In this document: one piece after another, positions 32,175 through 40,553 of the stretch
How positions within the stretch are numbered: position 1 is the stretch's first letter
Layout: each line of letters starts with the position of its first letter
Assembly: GCF_963668165.1 (NCBI RefSeq)
Contig: NZ_OY764212.1
Location: 1,054,001 to 1,118,000, forward strand
Origin: Marispirochaeta sp.
GTDB lineage: Bacteria; Spirochaetota; Spirochaetia; JC444; Marispirochaetaceae
Reading direction: 5' to 3'
DNA: 64,000 nucleotides
Program-made: the position numbers and the translations under genes
Notes under the pieces: model-generated
Told to the model about the DNA's origin: nothing
The model's input: the letters and a program-made list of their open reading frames with translations, nothing else
The model's database searches: none

Positions 32175-34982
32175 ATGAAATTCTTTAATATTATACCGAG
32201 GACGCTTCCCGCGCTCCTTCTGATTCTAATTTTTAGCGGCTGCGCCGGTCTGTCTTCGGTCCAGGAGAGTCCTTTACCGATAGACCCCAAGCTTATCCGG
32301 GGAGAATTGGACAACGGACTGCGGTACTTTATCCGGGAGAACCGGGAACCGCAAAACAGGATATCCCTGCGCCTTTTTGTCAATGCCGGATCGGTCCTCG
32401 AAGAAGAGGACCAGCGGGGAGTGGCCCATCTGCTGGAGCACATGGCATTCAAGGGGAGCACCCATTTTGATGAAGGAGAACTTGAAGGATTTCTCGAAAG
32501 CCTTGGCATGCGCTTTGGTCCCGACCTGAACGCCTACACCAGTTTTGACGAAACCGTTTATCAACTGGAGCTCCCGGCGGACGACCCGGAAGCGATAGAA
32601 AAAGGTTTTCTTGTACTGCAGGACTGGGCCGGGGGAATCCGCATAGATCCGGAGGCCCTGGACAGAGAACGCCTTGTGGTTCGGGAGGAATGGCGCCTTA
32701 GAAGAGGCGCACAGACCCGCATTCGGGACGCCCAGATAAGCAAACTGCTGGAAGGTTCCCGCTATGCCGAACGGCTTCCTATTGGAGACATGGAGGTTGT
32801 TATGAATATCCCCGCTGAAGGGGTCAGGGAGTTCTACCAGAGTTGGTATCGGCCGGATCTTATGGGAATTGCAGTGGTGGGGGATATCTCTACAGAGAAG
32901 GCCGAAGAGCTGATCCGCGAATATTTTTCCGGACCTGCCAAAGACACAAGGGATACCGGGCGTCCCCGTTTTTCCGTACCCCTGTCGCAAAAGAATGAAG
33001 CCCTTGTCCTCGCAGACCCTGAACTTACCATTGGCAAGGTGGAGGTAATGACAAAACTACCCCCCTCTCCTCTTGCGAGCCTGGAAGACTACCGTGAGGA
33101 AATCCGGGAGATACTCTTCTGGAATATGCTGAACTCCAGACTGGAGGAACGTACCAAAGAGGCGAATCCTCCCTTTATGCGGGCAGGAGGATCGAACTAT
33201 ACCTATGTGCGGGAGGTAGACTTAAGTTACCTTACCGGTCGGGGAAAACCGGAAGCCATTCTTACAAGCCTGGAAGAACTGCTGAAAGAGGTACGCCGGA
33301 TTGAACTCCATGGGTTTACCGCCTCAGAACTGCAGCGCGAGTCCGCCAGGGTCATGAAGTCCGTTGAGAACGCCTGGAAGGAGCAGGAGAACCGGGAATC
33401 CTCTTCTATAATCCGGGAGATCGGAGAATACTACCTGAAGAATGTTGGCATGCCGGGTATCGACTTTGAGTATGAGCTGTTCAAGGAAGAACTGCCGCGG
33501 ATAAGCCTTGAGGAGATAAACAGCCTCTTTTACCGTTTTTTCCCGGAAAAAGGACGTCTGATCACCCTCTCTCTTCCGGAAGCCGATTCCCTGCCCTCTC
33601 AAGAGGATGTCCTCAGGGTGCTGCAGCAGGTATCCGAGCAGGACCTGCCGCCTTACAGGGAAGAGATAATCGGTGAATCCCTTATTGCAGAACTTCCCCC
33701 GGCGGGGAAGATTGCCGGAATTGACAATCTTGAGACTGCAGATACTTCGGTTCTTCGCCTTTCCAACGGCATGCGGATCGTGCTGAAACCAACAGACTTT
33801 CAAAAAAACCGTGTTCTCCTTACAGGCTTCAGCCCCGGAGGAGAAAGCCTTGTTCCAAGCGAAGAGCTGCCCGCCGCCCGCACCGCGGTAACCATCCGTG
33901 AAGAGAGCGGACTCGGGGATTTTACTGCTACTGAACTTGCACGATTCCTTGCAGATAAGGATGTCTCGGTAAAAAGTTATATCGGCCGGTACTACGAAGG
34001 TTTTAGCGGAGAATCCTCCACGGGAGATCTTGAATACCTGTTCCAGCTGATACATGCAGGTTTTACAGTACCCCGGTTTGATGATTCAGCCTTTGATTCC
34101 GTGCGGGAGCGTTTGACGGCCTCTCTTGCCAACCGGGATAAATCCCCCCAGACGCTGTTCTCCGACACCCTGAACAGACTGCTGTCGAACGGCAGCCCCA
34201 GACGCGAACCCTTTACCGTGGAAATCATCGCTGAGATGGACCTTGAACTTTCCGAACGCATTTACCGGGAGCGCTTTTCCGATCCCGGCGACTTTACTCT
34301 GGTTCTGGTAGGGGATTTCGATACCGATGAGGCAGCAGATTTTGCAAAACGCTACCTGGCCGCGCTGCCGGGAACGGGAAAAAAGGAATCCTGGAAAGAT
34401 AACGGGGTCAGACCGGTAGAGACTCCGGCTTATGAGACGGTACGCCGGGGAATTGAAGATCAATCGACAGCAGCGATGATTTTTACCCTCCCTATGGCCT
34501 GGAGCCGTGAAGAAGCACTAAAGGCACAGGCAGCAGCATCGGTCCTTGAAAACATTTTACGGGAGAAGATCCGTGAAGAACTAGGCGGCACCTACAGCGT
34601 CTCCGCCTGGGCGAACCTGAATCAGCGCCCCTATGAACACGTGGAAGGCGGAGTCTACTTTGGTGCCGATCCGGAACAGGTAAGCGACTTGAGCAAAGAG
34701 GTTCTGAATATCTGCCGGGGAATCGCAAAAAGCGGACCGGAAGAACGCTACATTCGCAATGAGATCGAAGCCTTCCGCCGGGATCACGAAACCAGGCTCA
34801 GGGAGAACAGCTTCTGGCTTAATCATCTTGAGCGGAGTTTCCGCGACGGAGACGACCCGGAAGATCTTTTAACTCCTGAAGAATATGCAGAATTAATCAA
34901 TGCCGGGGAGTTGAGGACAAAAATAGACGCAATCTTCCGGGAGGAAAACCTGATTCAGGTTATTCTGTTGCCCGAGACCTAA
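32175..34982 (+). CDS. M16-family zinc metalloprotease, lipoprotein
   Basis: This 935-residue M16 (pitrilysin) peptidase has a lipoprotein signal ending at FSGC. The active N-terminal domain carries the inverted zinc motif HLLEH (His85, Glu88, His89). A distal Glu occurs in the VVREEWRLRR region. Three further M16 domains follow, including the C-terminal IREELGGTYSVSAWANLNQRPY segment with the conserved R/Y pair. Its size matches PqqL-like periplasmic proteases. AAGGAG lies before the ATG. It is probably exported and anchored, degrading peptides at the cell envelope. The end overlaps the convergent nuclease gene by 4 nt. Confidence 0.92.
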   Translation: MKFFNIIPRTLPALLLILIFSGCAGLSSVQESPLPIDPKLIRGELDNGLRYFIRENREPQNRISLRLFVNAGSVLEEEDQRGVAHLLEHMAFKGSTHFDEGELEGFLESLGMRFGPDLNAYTSFDETVYQLELPADDPEAIEKGFLVLQDWAGGIRIDPEALDRERLVVREEWRLRRGAQTRIRDAQISKLLEGSRYAERLPIGDMEVVMNIPAEGVREFYQSWYRPDLMGIAVVGDISTEKAEELIREYFSGPAKDTRDTGRPRFSVPLSQKNEALVLADPELTIGKVEVMTKLPPSPLASLEDYREEIREILFWNMLNSRLEERTKEANPPFMRAGGSNYTYVREVDLSYLTGRGKPEAILTSLEELLKEVRRIELHGFTASELQRESARVMKSVENAWKEQENRESSSIIREIGEYYLKNVGMPGIDFEYELFKEELPRISLEEINSLFYRFFPEKGRLITLSLPEADSLPSQEDVLRVLQQVSEQDLPPYREEIIGESLIAELPPAGKIAGIDNLETADTSVLRLSNGMRIVLKPTDFQKNRVLLTGFSPGGESLVPSEELPAARTAVTIREESGLGDFTATELARFLADKDVSVKSYIGRYYEGFSGESSTGDLEYLFQLIHAGFTVPRFDDSAFDSVRERLTASLANRDKSPQTLFSDTLNRLLSNGSPRREPFTVEIIAEMDLELSERIYRERFSDPGDFTLVLVGDFDTDEAADFAKRYLAALPGTGKKESWKDNGVRPVETPAYETVRRGIEDQSTAAMIFTLPMAWSREEALKAQAAASVLENILREKIREELGGTYSVSAWANLNQRPYEHVEGGVYFGADPEQVSDLSKEVLNICRGIAKSGPEERYIRNEIEAFRRDHETRLRENSFWLNHLERSFRDGDDPEDLLTPEEYAELINAGELRTKIDAIFREENLIQVILLPET

Positions 34983-35896
34983 AACAGAGGGGATGCCCGA
35001 TTTTCAAGCTGCTCTTCCAGATCATCCGGCAAGGGTGCGAAGAAGTCATACCCGGTAAATTCTTCAACCCGGTCCACGGAAAAAAGGAAGTCCCCGTACT
35101 CCCGGTCGGCCAGCATCTCTTCCGTATTCGGCATAAGAAAACCCCAGGCATGTACCCCTGGATCACTGTAATCCAGGACAACCTTGAAATAGTACTCCGG
35201 AATTACCGTTCCTCCCTCCGCAATCCTTGGGTACTCGGCCTCGGTAAGGACAGGGCCGGTAATAATAATAAGTGCCCCTTCGATTCTGACAAGATCCCTG
35301 ATTGCTTCTTCCAATTCACGCCAGGCCCCGCGGTTCAGAGCCGGGATTTGCGGGGCAACATTCGACATTAAAAAGGAATGAGTCATTGCCTCCTCTGACC
35401 ATTTGACATCTGCAGCAGGAATCATATGTCCCCGGTCGTATCCGGAACCGGTATATGAACTTGAAACAGGGGAATCCTCCCCCATGTCGGCATCCTTTTT
35501 AAAATAATCCAGCCGCGGGAATTCGCCTTCAAGCTCTTTGGCGGTAAGCTCGTATCCGACCCATAAGGGTATCTTCCGATCCGCGCAGTAAGCGAGAATA
35601 AATCCTTCCTTTTCGATGATCTCAAAGACCATCTCATCCAGAGAAACTGGAACAGTAAGGGTTTCAGGATCTTCCAGATAATCACTGATACCTGAAGCAA
35701 GAGGTCTGTCCGCCACGGTTTTGACAGATTCACCGACATAGCGGCCAGCCTCCCCAAGTGCATCGCCTACGCGGTTCCCGACTACAACAATCAGCTCCCC
35801 TGCCCCAATCCGGGCAATAAACGTTATGAGGAGTACAACAAGAATAAGGCTGGTAAAGAGTATCAGTAATGCCCGGTTACCGCTGTTTTTTGCCAT
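34979..35896 (-). CDS. DNA/RNA non-specific endonuclease (NucA/NUC1 family), membrane-anchored
   Basis: This 305-residue beta-beta-alpha metal nuclease has the diagnostic YDRGHMIPAAD motif (DRGH with the catalytic His), followed by SNVAPQ and NRGAW with the Mg2+-binding Asn. An N-terminal hydrophobic helix (about residues 9-28) would anchor it in the membrane or export it, so the nuclease domain probably acts outside the cytoplasm. It is downstream of, and probably co-transcribed with, the histidine kinase gene (11 nt apart). Nutrient scavenging from extracellular nucleic acid is a reasonable but unproven role. Confidence 0.9.
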   Translation of the reverse strand: MAKNSGNRALLILFTSLILVVLLITFIARIGAGELIVVVGNRVGDALGEAGRYVGESVKTVADRPLASGISDYLEDPETLTVPVSLDEMVFEIIEKEGFILAYCADRKIPLWVGYELTAKELEGEFPRLDYFKKDADMGEDSPVSSSYTGSGYDRGHMIPAADVKWSEEAMTHSFLMSNVAPQIPALNRGAWRELEEAIRDLVRIEGALIIITGPVLTEAEYPRIAEGGTVIPEYYFKVVLDYSDPGVHAWGFLMPNTEEMLADREYGDFLFSVDRVEEFTGYDFFAPLPDDLEEQLENRASPLF

Positions 35897-35907
35897 GAGT
35901 TCCTGCC

Positions 35908-37083
35908 TTAGATCTTTCGTAAAGGAAGCAAAATGCTGATCTCTGTCCCCTTGCCGGGGGATGATGCTATGTCGATATCTCCATGATGGGCTTCTACAAT
36001 ATTCTTGACAATCAACATGCCAAGCCCAGTGCCGCCTTGCTTGGAGGAAGAATAGAAGGGTTCAAAGACATGCGCCAGGACCTCCGGGCTCATTCCTTCG
36101 CCGGTATCCCGGACACGTATACGCAGGGAATCCTTGTACTCGTCAAAGCGAACAGTAAGCTCCCCTTCCCGTCCCAGAGCTTTGCGGGCGTTTTCCGTAA
36201 GGTTAACCAGAACCCGGAAAATTCTGGCATGATCAAAAATGGCCGTGTCTACTCCCCTGTGTTCGAACTTCAAACTGACCTGCTTTGACCCGATTCTCTT
36301 ACGGACCTGGGCTTCAAGTCTGCTAAGAAAGGGCCCCAGCTCCACGGGTGAAAAATCGAGACGAATCTCACCCCGGGAGTAATCAAGAAACTCGTTGGCA
36401 AGACCGGCCAGACGCTCAGACTCGCTGAGAATATTCTCAACGTAGGCCAGATGCTTTGGTGCCAGGTCATCAGAACGCCGCAGGATCTCGGCATAGCCCT
36501 GGACAATGGATATGGGATTCCGAATATCATGAAGAATCATGGAGGAGAACTTTCCCAGGTTCGAGAGCCTCTCCTGCTGTATCAGCTGGTCTTGAGCCTC
36601 CTTAAGCTCCGTAAGAGCCTCCTCCAGTTTCAGGTTTCTCTGTTTAAGGTCTTCCAGCAGGGTATCGTTACTACGGCGTACCATGGCAGACAGGGAACGG
36701 ATTACCGCCAGGGCTACTGCGGAATTATCCCGGATCAGGCGGAGAAAATCTTCCTCGTGAATAGCCAGAGTAGTAGCCGAAGTGCGGGCCTTCAGGGTAG
36801 CATAACGGGGCATGGCATCAACCAGGGCCATCTCTCCGAAGGGTTTTCCCGGACCATGTACCGTCAAAAGATCGGCATCCGGGGTATCGTAGCTTTTCCA
36901 GACCTCTACCTGCCCCTTCATCATTATAAAAAAGCGGTCGGCGGCATCACCTTCGCGAAACAATACTTCACCGGGGGCAAAAGATTCCTCCCGGCAATAC
37001 CGGCCGAGTTCCCCCAGATACTGGTCATCCAGGTGGCTGAAAAAAGGTACGGTTTTTAGAAAACCGATGTATTCCTGACGCAT
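35908..37083 (-). CDS. Cyclic-nucleotide-binding-domain histidine kinase
   Basis: This 391-residue soluble sensor kinase begins with a Crp-type cNMP-binding domain at residues 8-130 (GEVLFREGDAADRFFIMMKGQVEV and FGEMALVDAMPRYATLKA). A coiled-coil linker follows, then a HisKA dimerisation domain with phosphoacceptor His185 in MILHDIRNP. The C-terminal HATPase_c domain shows NLTENARKAL, DTGEGM and GGTGLGMLI. No membrane segment is seen, so it senses a cytoplasmic signal. A response-regulator partner is not adjacent. It precedes the nuclease gene by 11 nt. It has a long, repeat-rich upstream region (37084-37414). Confidence 0.92.
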   Translation of the reverse strand: MRQEYIGFLKTVPFFSHLDDQYLGELGRYCREESFAPGEVLFREGDAADRFFIMMKGQVEVWKSYDTPDADLLTVHGPGKPFGEMALVDAMPRYATLKARTSATTLAIHEEDFLRLIRDNSAVALAVIRSLSAMVRRSNDTLLEDLKQRNLKLEEALTELKEAQDQLIQQERLSNLGKFSSMILHDIRNPISIVQGYAEILRRSDDLAPKHLAYVENILSESERLAGLANEFLDYSRGEIRLDFSPVELGPFLSRLEAQVRKRIGSKQVSLKFEHRGVDTAIFDHARIFRVLVNLTENARKALGREGELTVRFDEYKDSLRIRVRDTGEGMSPEVLAHVFEPFYSSSKQGGTGLGMLIVKNIVEAHHGDIDIASSPGKGTEISILLPLRKI

Positions 37084-37148
37084 AGTGATCCCCCCGGCAT
37101 GGAATAGAGACAGTGTATCAGCAACACAAACACGGGTAAAGCTTATTA

Positions 37149-37338
37149 CTGTCCTGAACCGTGGGGATGAATCTGTATTAAAACTCCTGCTGCCATAGAC
37201 TTATCTGCTAAATTACGCAGCGATGCGGAACTTTCTCCAGATTCCCGGTAATTCTCAAATCCGGTGTATTGTTTATCCCCACGGTTTGGGACACTACCTA
37301 AAGCTCATCAGCAGGACAGGAAAAGCCGTGCCCCAAAC
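37149..37338. other. Non-coding region with nested, partly exclusive inverted repeats
   Basis: AACCGTGGGGAT (37157-37168) and ATCCCCACGGTT (37275-37286) are perfect complements. CTGTCCTG (37149-37156) pairs with CAGGACAG (37312-37319), and TCCTGCTG (37185-37192) pairs with CAGCAGGA (37309-37316), which overlaps the previous site. GTTTGGGACAC (37284-37294) nearly pairs with GTGCCCCAAAC (37328-37338). It lies upstream of the kinase gene (minus) and of the tRNA (plus). No protein is encoded here. Confidence 0.45.
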
Positions 37339-37373
37339 GGACCGCCGGGATCATTTTTTTACATCTTAACGAG

Positions 37374-37402
37374 TTGACACTTCCATAATCTACATGATAT
37401 TT
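37374..37402 (+). promoter_or_regulatory. Promoter of tRNA-Pro
   Basis: TTGACA at 37374-37379 is followed by an AT-rich -10 region (ATATTT at 37397-37402, or TATTTT two bases later), about 13-17 nt before the tRNA. Confidence 0.55.
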
Positions 37403-37414
37403 TGAGGCTCACAC

Positions 37415-37488
37415 CGGGCTGTAGCGCAGTGGTTTAGCGTACTTGACTGGGGGTCAAGGGGTCGGCGGTTCAAATCCGCCCAGCCCGA
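37415..37488 (+). tRNA. tRNA-Pro (anticodon GGG)
   Basis: A 74-nt cloverleaf is visible. The acceptor stem is CGGGCTG/CAGCCCG with discriminator A. The D-stem is GCGC/GCGT and the anticodon stem CTTGA/TCAAG. The seven-base loop CTGGGGG gives anticodon GGG (reading CCC/CCU). The T-stem is GGCGG/CCGCC with loop TTCAAAT. CCA is not encoded. It stands alone and is followed by a hairpin terminator and a cluster of repeats. Confidence 0.93.
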
Positions 37489-37500
37489 TAAAAAAAGCTT

Positions 37501-37527
37501 CATCCGTAAGGATGGGGCTTTTTTTAT
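37501..37527 (+). terminator. Terminator downstream of tRNA-Pro
   Basis: CATCC (37501-37505) pairs with GGATG (37510-37514), and GGGCTTTTTTTAT follows. The stem can extend through flanking AAAAAAGC/GCTTTTTTT. A close copy of the hairpin and T-run recurs at about 37767-37792. Confidence 0.75.
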
Positions 37528-37626
37528 CGGGCTTCCTGCGGATGCTCTCAGTGTTCGCTTCCGCGAACACCTGCCGCATCCTTGGGCTTGGGAAGCTTCG
37601 CTTCCCTTGGCCCAGCCCTCCATCTT
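37528..37626 (+). repeat. Structured repeat, copy A
   Basis: This 99-bp unit is repeated at 37654-37753 with very few changes, and in shortened form at 40345-40409. It contains two compound hairpins: GGATGC/GCATCC enclosing GTGTTCGC/GCGAACAC, then GGGC...GCCC enclosing GGGAAG/CTTCCC. Open frames across it are not convincing genes. Confidence 0.8.
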
Positions 37627-37653
37627 ATCAATCCATTTTAGTTTTTCTTCAGG

Positions 37654-37753
37654 CGGGCTTCCGGCGGATGCTCTCAGTGTTCGCTTTTCGCGAACACCTG
37701 CCGCATCCTTGGGCTTGGGAAGCTTCGCTTCCCTTGGCCCAGCCCTCCATCTT
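37654..37753 (+). repeat. Structured repeat, copy B
   Basis: Second copy of the 99-bp unit in direct orientation, about 27 bp after copy A. The hairpin loop differs (TTTTC against TTCC), while the stems are kept. A copy of the tRNA terminator hairpin (TATCC-GAAA-GGATG followed by a T-run) lies just after it, so terminator plus repeat appear to have multiplied together. Confidence 0.8.
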
Positions 37754-37834
37754 CAATTCAGTTTCTATCCGAAAGGATGGGCTTTTTTTATCGGGCTTCT
37801 TCGCGTACTTTCGGCAGAATCCTGACAGATTTGC

Positions 37835-38431
37835 CTAGCGTACAAATATCAGCGATGGTCTGCCGTCTGAACAGACGGGACAGGATTCTGCCATTCTGCC
37901 TATGTCGATTCCGCCGATTTTTGATTCTATATGACAGTATTCAAGCATCATGGTTCTAATCTTTAAACGGGCTCTTTGTACTCGTGATTTGGCGGCGGAA
38001 AGACTTATTCCAAGTTCTTCTGCCAGTTGAAGCTGCGAATGTCCTTCATACTCGGTGTAGATAATCGCCTTACGATAGATCTCCGGCAGTCGTTTTATAA
38101 AGTGTTTCATGCAGAAATGGAGGATTTCATTAGTGGTTTCAACAGGATCTAAACCTGCATGCTGTATCTCATCGATAAGATATCGATTCTTTCTGCTAAC
38201 CCGAAAATAATCAATAAGAGCATTCCTGGCTATCTGGAAAGCCCAACTGCGCAGCTTGGAATTGTCCCGCAGCGAATCGATGTTGGCATGTATTTTAACA
38301 AATACCTCCTGTAACACATCATCAGCTGTCTCTTCATCGCCCACCCTGCTTTGGATAAAAGCCTTGAGCTCACGACGAAAGTCCGTCCATACTGTTTCTG
38401 TTGTTATTTTCCGCACAATTCCCTTTTTCAT
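37835..38431 (-). CDS. ECF RNA polymerase sigma factor, SigZ-like
   Basis: This 198-residue extracytoplasmic-function sigma factor shows region 2 at about residues 15-85 (ETADDVLQEVFVKIHANID, SWAFQIARNALIDYFR). Region 4 is at about 110-165 (IYRKAIIYTEYEGHSQLQLAEELGIS then SAAKSRVQRARLKI). The C-terminal tail with CHIE...GRMAESCPVCSDG resembles the tail of SigZ-type factors. No anti-sigma gene is adjacent. The neighbouring divergent gene at 38657 may be a target, but I see no clear ECF promoter before it. Confidence 0.88.
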   Translation of the reverse strand: MKKGIVRKITTETVWTDFRRELKAFIQSRVGDEETADDVLQEVFVKIHANIDSLRDNSKLRSWAFQIARNALIDYFRVSRKNRYLIDEIQHAGLDPVETTNEILHFCMKHFIKRLPEIYRKAIIYTEYEGHSQLQLAEELGISLSAAKSRVQRARLKIRTMMLEYCHIESKIGGIDIGRMAESCPVCSDGRPSLIFVR

Positions 38432-38656
38432 TCCTGTCTAATAATGCTTCCTATACACTTTCCAATTCAGTTGACCCTTCTGGATAAAGCATTTTTTTCA
38501 CACAGTACGAGATCCATATCTCTTTACCAGTAAAATACCGCAAAACAATTACTTCGGTCTACAGCAAAAATAATATCTGGAAATATTCCATAGCACTGCA
38601 TCTTTTTTCGGTTTTTCTCGTCTATATATAAAACACATCAATAAGGAGACTATAGA

Positions 38657-39499
38657 ATGGAAAAACTACAAGGAAAAACCTGTCTTGTTACCGGAGCATC
38701 CTCAGGGCTTGGTCTGGCGACGACAGAGCTCTTCGCAGAAAATGGTGCAACAGTAGTCATGGTATGCAGAAACAAGGACAAAGCTCATACTGCTGTCGAA
38801 GGTATCCGGCACAGGAATCCTACTGCCTCGGTCAGTCTTGAACTCTGCGACTTTTCTTCCCTGGATTCACTGCGATCATTTATAAGCATATTCACAAATA
38901 ATCATACCTGTCTGGATATTCTTTGCAACAACGCGGCCGCCATGAAACCGGTGTACACGGAAACCGGCGACGGACTGGAGTATATGCTGCAGACCAATTA
39001 CCTGGCTCCGTTTATACTCACACAATCGTTTTTGCATCTGCTGAAAAGAAGCCAGGATCCGAGAGTTATAAACATTACCCTGCCCCCGGAAAAACTCCGA
39101 CTCGATCTAAGCGATCTTCAGTGCCGCAGGTCGTTTAACACAATGCAGTCTTTTTACAAAACAAAGCTGGCTCTTCTGCTTCATTCTCTGGAACTCGCCG
39201 ACAGCTTGACCGGTAATGATGTATCAATAATCTGCGCCGATCCTGGTCCCGGTCCCTTTGATTCGGGACTTGTACGGGATATGCCAGCGCCCATACGGTT
39301 TTTCAAGAAACTTATATCCGGCAAGGTGGACAAGGCTGCGGCGAACATTTTGTTTTATGCAACACATTCTTTTCTCAGAAAAGAGACCATCTTTAAAGGA
39401 ACAAATCCACAACAAAGAATTCCATATTGGAATGACAGACAGGTACGAGATGAACTCAGGCAGAAGACTGACGAACTTCTCGCTGATTTAATTTCGTGA
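38657..39499 (+). CDS. Short-chain dehydrogenase/reductase family protein, atypical active site
   Basis: This 280-residue classical SDR fold has the cofactor motif TGASSGLG (residues 13-20) and NNAA in place of NNAG. The catalytic Ser strand reads VINITLPPE with no Ser at the usual position, and the YxxxK motif reads FYKTK. The Lys is kept, but its partner at -4 is Phe rather than Tyr, with a Tyr one place later. AAGGAG precedes the ATG. The domain resembles retinol-dehydrogenase/protochlorophyllide-reductase-like SDRs. Catalysis by the standard triad seems doubtful, so it may be a binding or divergent enzyme. Confidence 0.82.
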   Translation: MEKLQGKTCLVTGASSGLGLATTELFAENGATVVMVCRNKDKAHTAVEGIRHRNPTASVSLELCDFSSLDSLRSFISIFTNNHTCLDILCNNAAAMKPVYTETGDGLEYMLQTNYLAPFILTQSFLHLLKRSQDPRVINITLPPEKLRLDLSDLQCRRSFNTMQSFYKTKLALLLHSLELADSLTGNDVSIICADPGPGPFDSGLVRDMPAPIRFFKKLISGKVDKAAANILFYATHSFLRKETIFKGTNPQQRIPYWNDRQVRDELRQKTDELLADLIS

Positions 39500-39560
39500 T
39501 TCTGCAGGCAATCAGGCGGATTCCAAAAGGGTAGACAAGCCTCACCGGACACGACGGATA

Positions 39561-40206
39561 ATGCAGTACACGCAGGACACCCCAGGACAGGACAGCTATA
39601 TTGAGGTTCTGGAACCGGCGGATGTAGCGGGGATGAGATTTCTGACTCTTGCCGAAGCAGGAGAAGACATACAGCGAATGTATCTCCCTGCTCTCGGCAG
39701 CGCCAGGCGTATCTCGGGATCTGCTAAAAAGGGGCGCTCTCTTGGTTCGGATCTCTTTTTTTATGATATGGAGGATCATAAGTTTGAAGATTTCTCCTCA
39801 TATCGATATCTTCGCACTGAATCATTCATGGATCGATGAGATAAAGGAGAACGGACCCGCCTGCATTATAGCCGAAGGGCTTATGATGTATCTGCCTATT
39901 TCGCACGCCAGAAATCTGGTTGCGTCACTGCAGGAAAGACTCCCCAAAAGTCAAATGGCTTTTTATATCTACAGCCGCATGGCTGCGAAGGGAGCGGCAA
40001 ACCACCCCTCCTTGAAAAAATCTGGCACCGCTATTCATTGGGGCTTGGACGACATAAAAGAGATCGAAGAGTGGAGTAAGGGTATCAAATGTATCGGGGA
40101 GTGGTTTTTTACCGACTCTGCAGAAATCTCGAATTTACCATTCCGGCAAAGAATACTGTTCCCATTGCAGATAAAATTCAGGCAGCGAAACGTGCCCACC
40201 GAATAA
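39561..40206 (+). pseudogene. Remnant of an LCM/PPM-type SAM-dependent methyltransferase
   Basis: Two overlapping frames (39561-39839 and 39649-40206) carry parts of a leucine-carboxyl-methyltransferase-like (TcmP-like) protein. The second holds HIDIFALNHSWIDEI and GPACIIAEGLMMYLP, typical of the middle of the family, and then GLDDIKEIEEW. The SAM-binding N-terminal half is missing or scrambled. The coding signal changes frame near 39780. I read this as a decayed gene. It follows the atypical SDR by 60 nt and may once have shared its operon. Confidence 0.5.
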
Positions 40207-40344
40207 CTGTGTTTCAACTTTGATATTCATGATGTCGACAAAAATCGACACACCAAGTTCCGATGAAGACACAAAGCGAAATCTGGTCAAAAAAAAGATA
40301 ATCCATGACTGGCGTAGCTGCCATAGTGCAGTAGATACCATACA

Positions 40345-40409
40345 GGGCGAATGCTCTCAGTGTCCGCTTTCAGCGGACACCTGCCACAAGCTTGGGCCCA
40401 GCCCTCCAA
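40345..40409 (+). repeat. Structured repeat, copy C (shortened, compensatory stem change)
   Basis: GCTCTCAGTG...CACCTGCC matches copies A and B, but the stem is GTGTCCGC/GCGGACAC instead of GTGTTCGC/GCGAACAC. A T-A pair has become C-G on both sides. The second hairpin is reduced to GGGCCCAGCCC. The rest of 40207-40553 holds no gene, but further flank similarity (TTTTATCGGACTTCTTCGC) is seen near 40437. Confidence 0.7.
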
Positions 40410-40553
40410 TACATACAGGAATCATTCGATCACTCTTTTATCGGACTTCTTCGCATGCTTTCACCCTCTTAACGGCTTCCGTCTTATAGGGTACTATCAG
40501 CTGGTTGACGACACATACGGGCGATTCTGCTAAACAGATATACTCCCTGGATA

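Noticed and set aside
37501..37800. CRISPR array near tRNA-Pro
   Set aside because: Only two 99-bp units and hairpin copies, without regular short repeats, spacers or cas genes anywhere in the window.
37443..37838. Open frames after tRNA-Pro
   Set aside because: They translate the structured repeats twice and give internally repeated nonsense; the DNA structure explains them.
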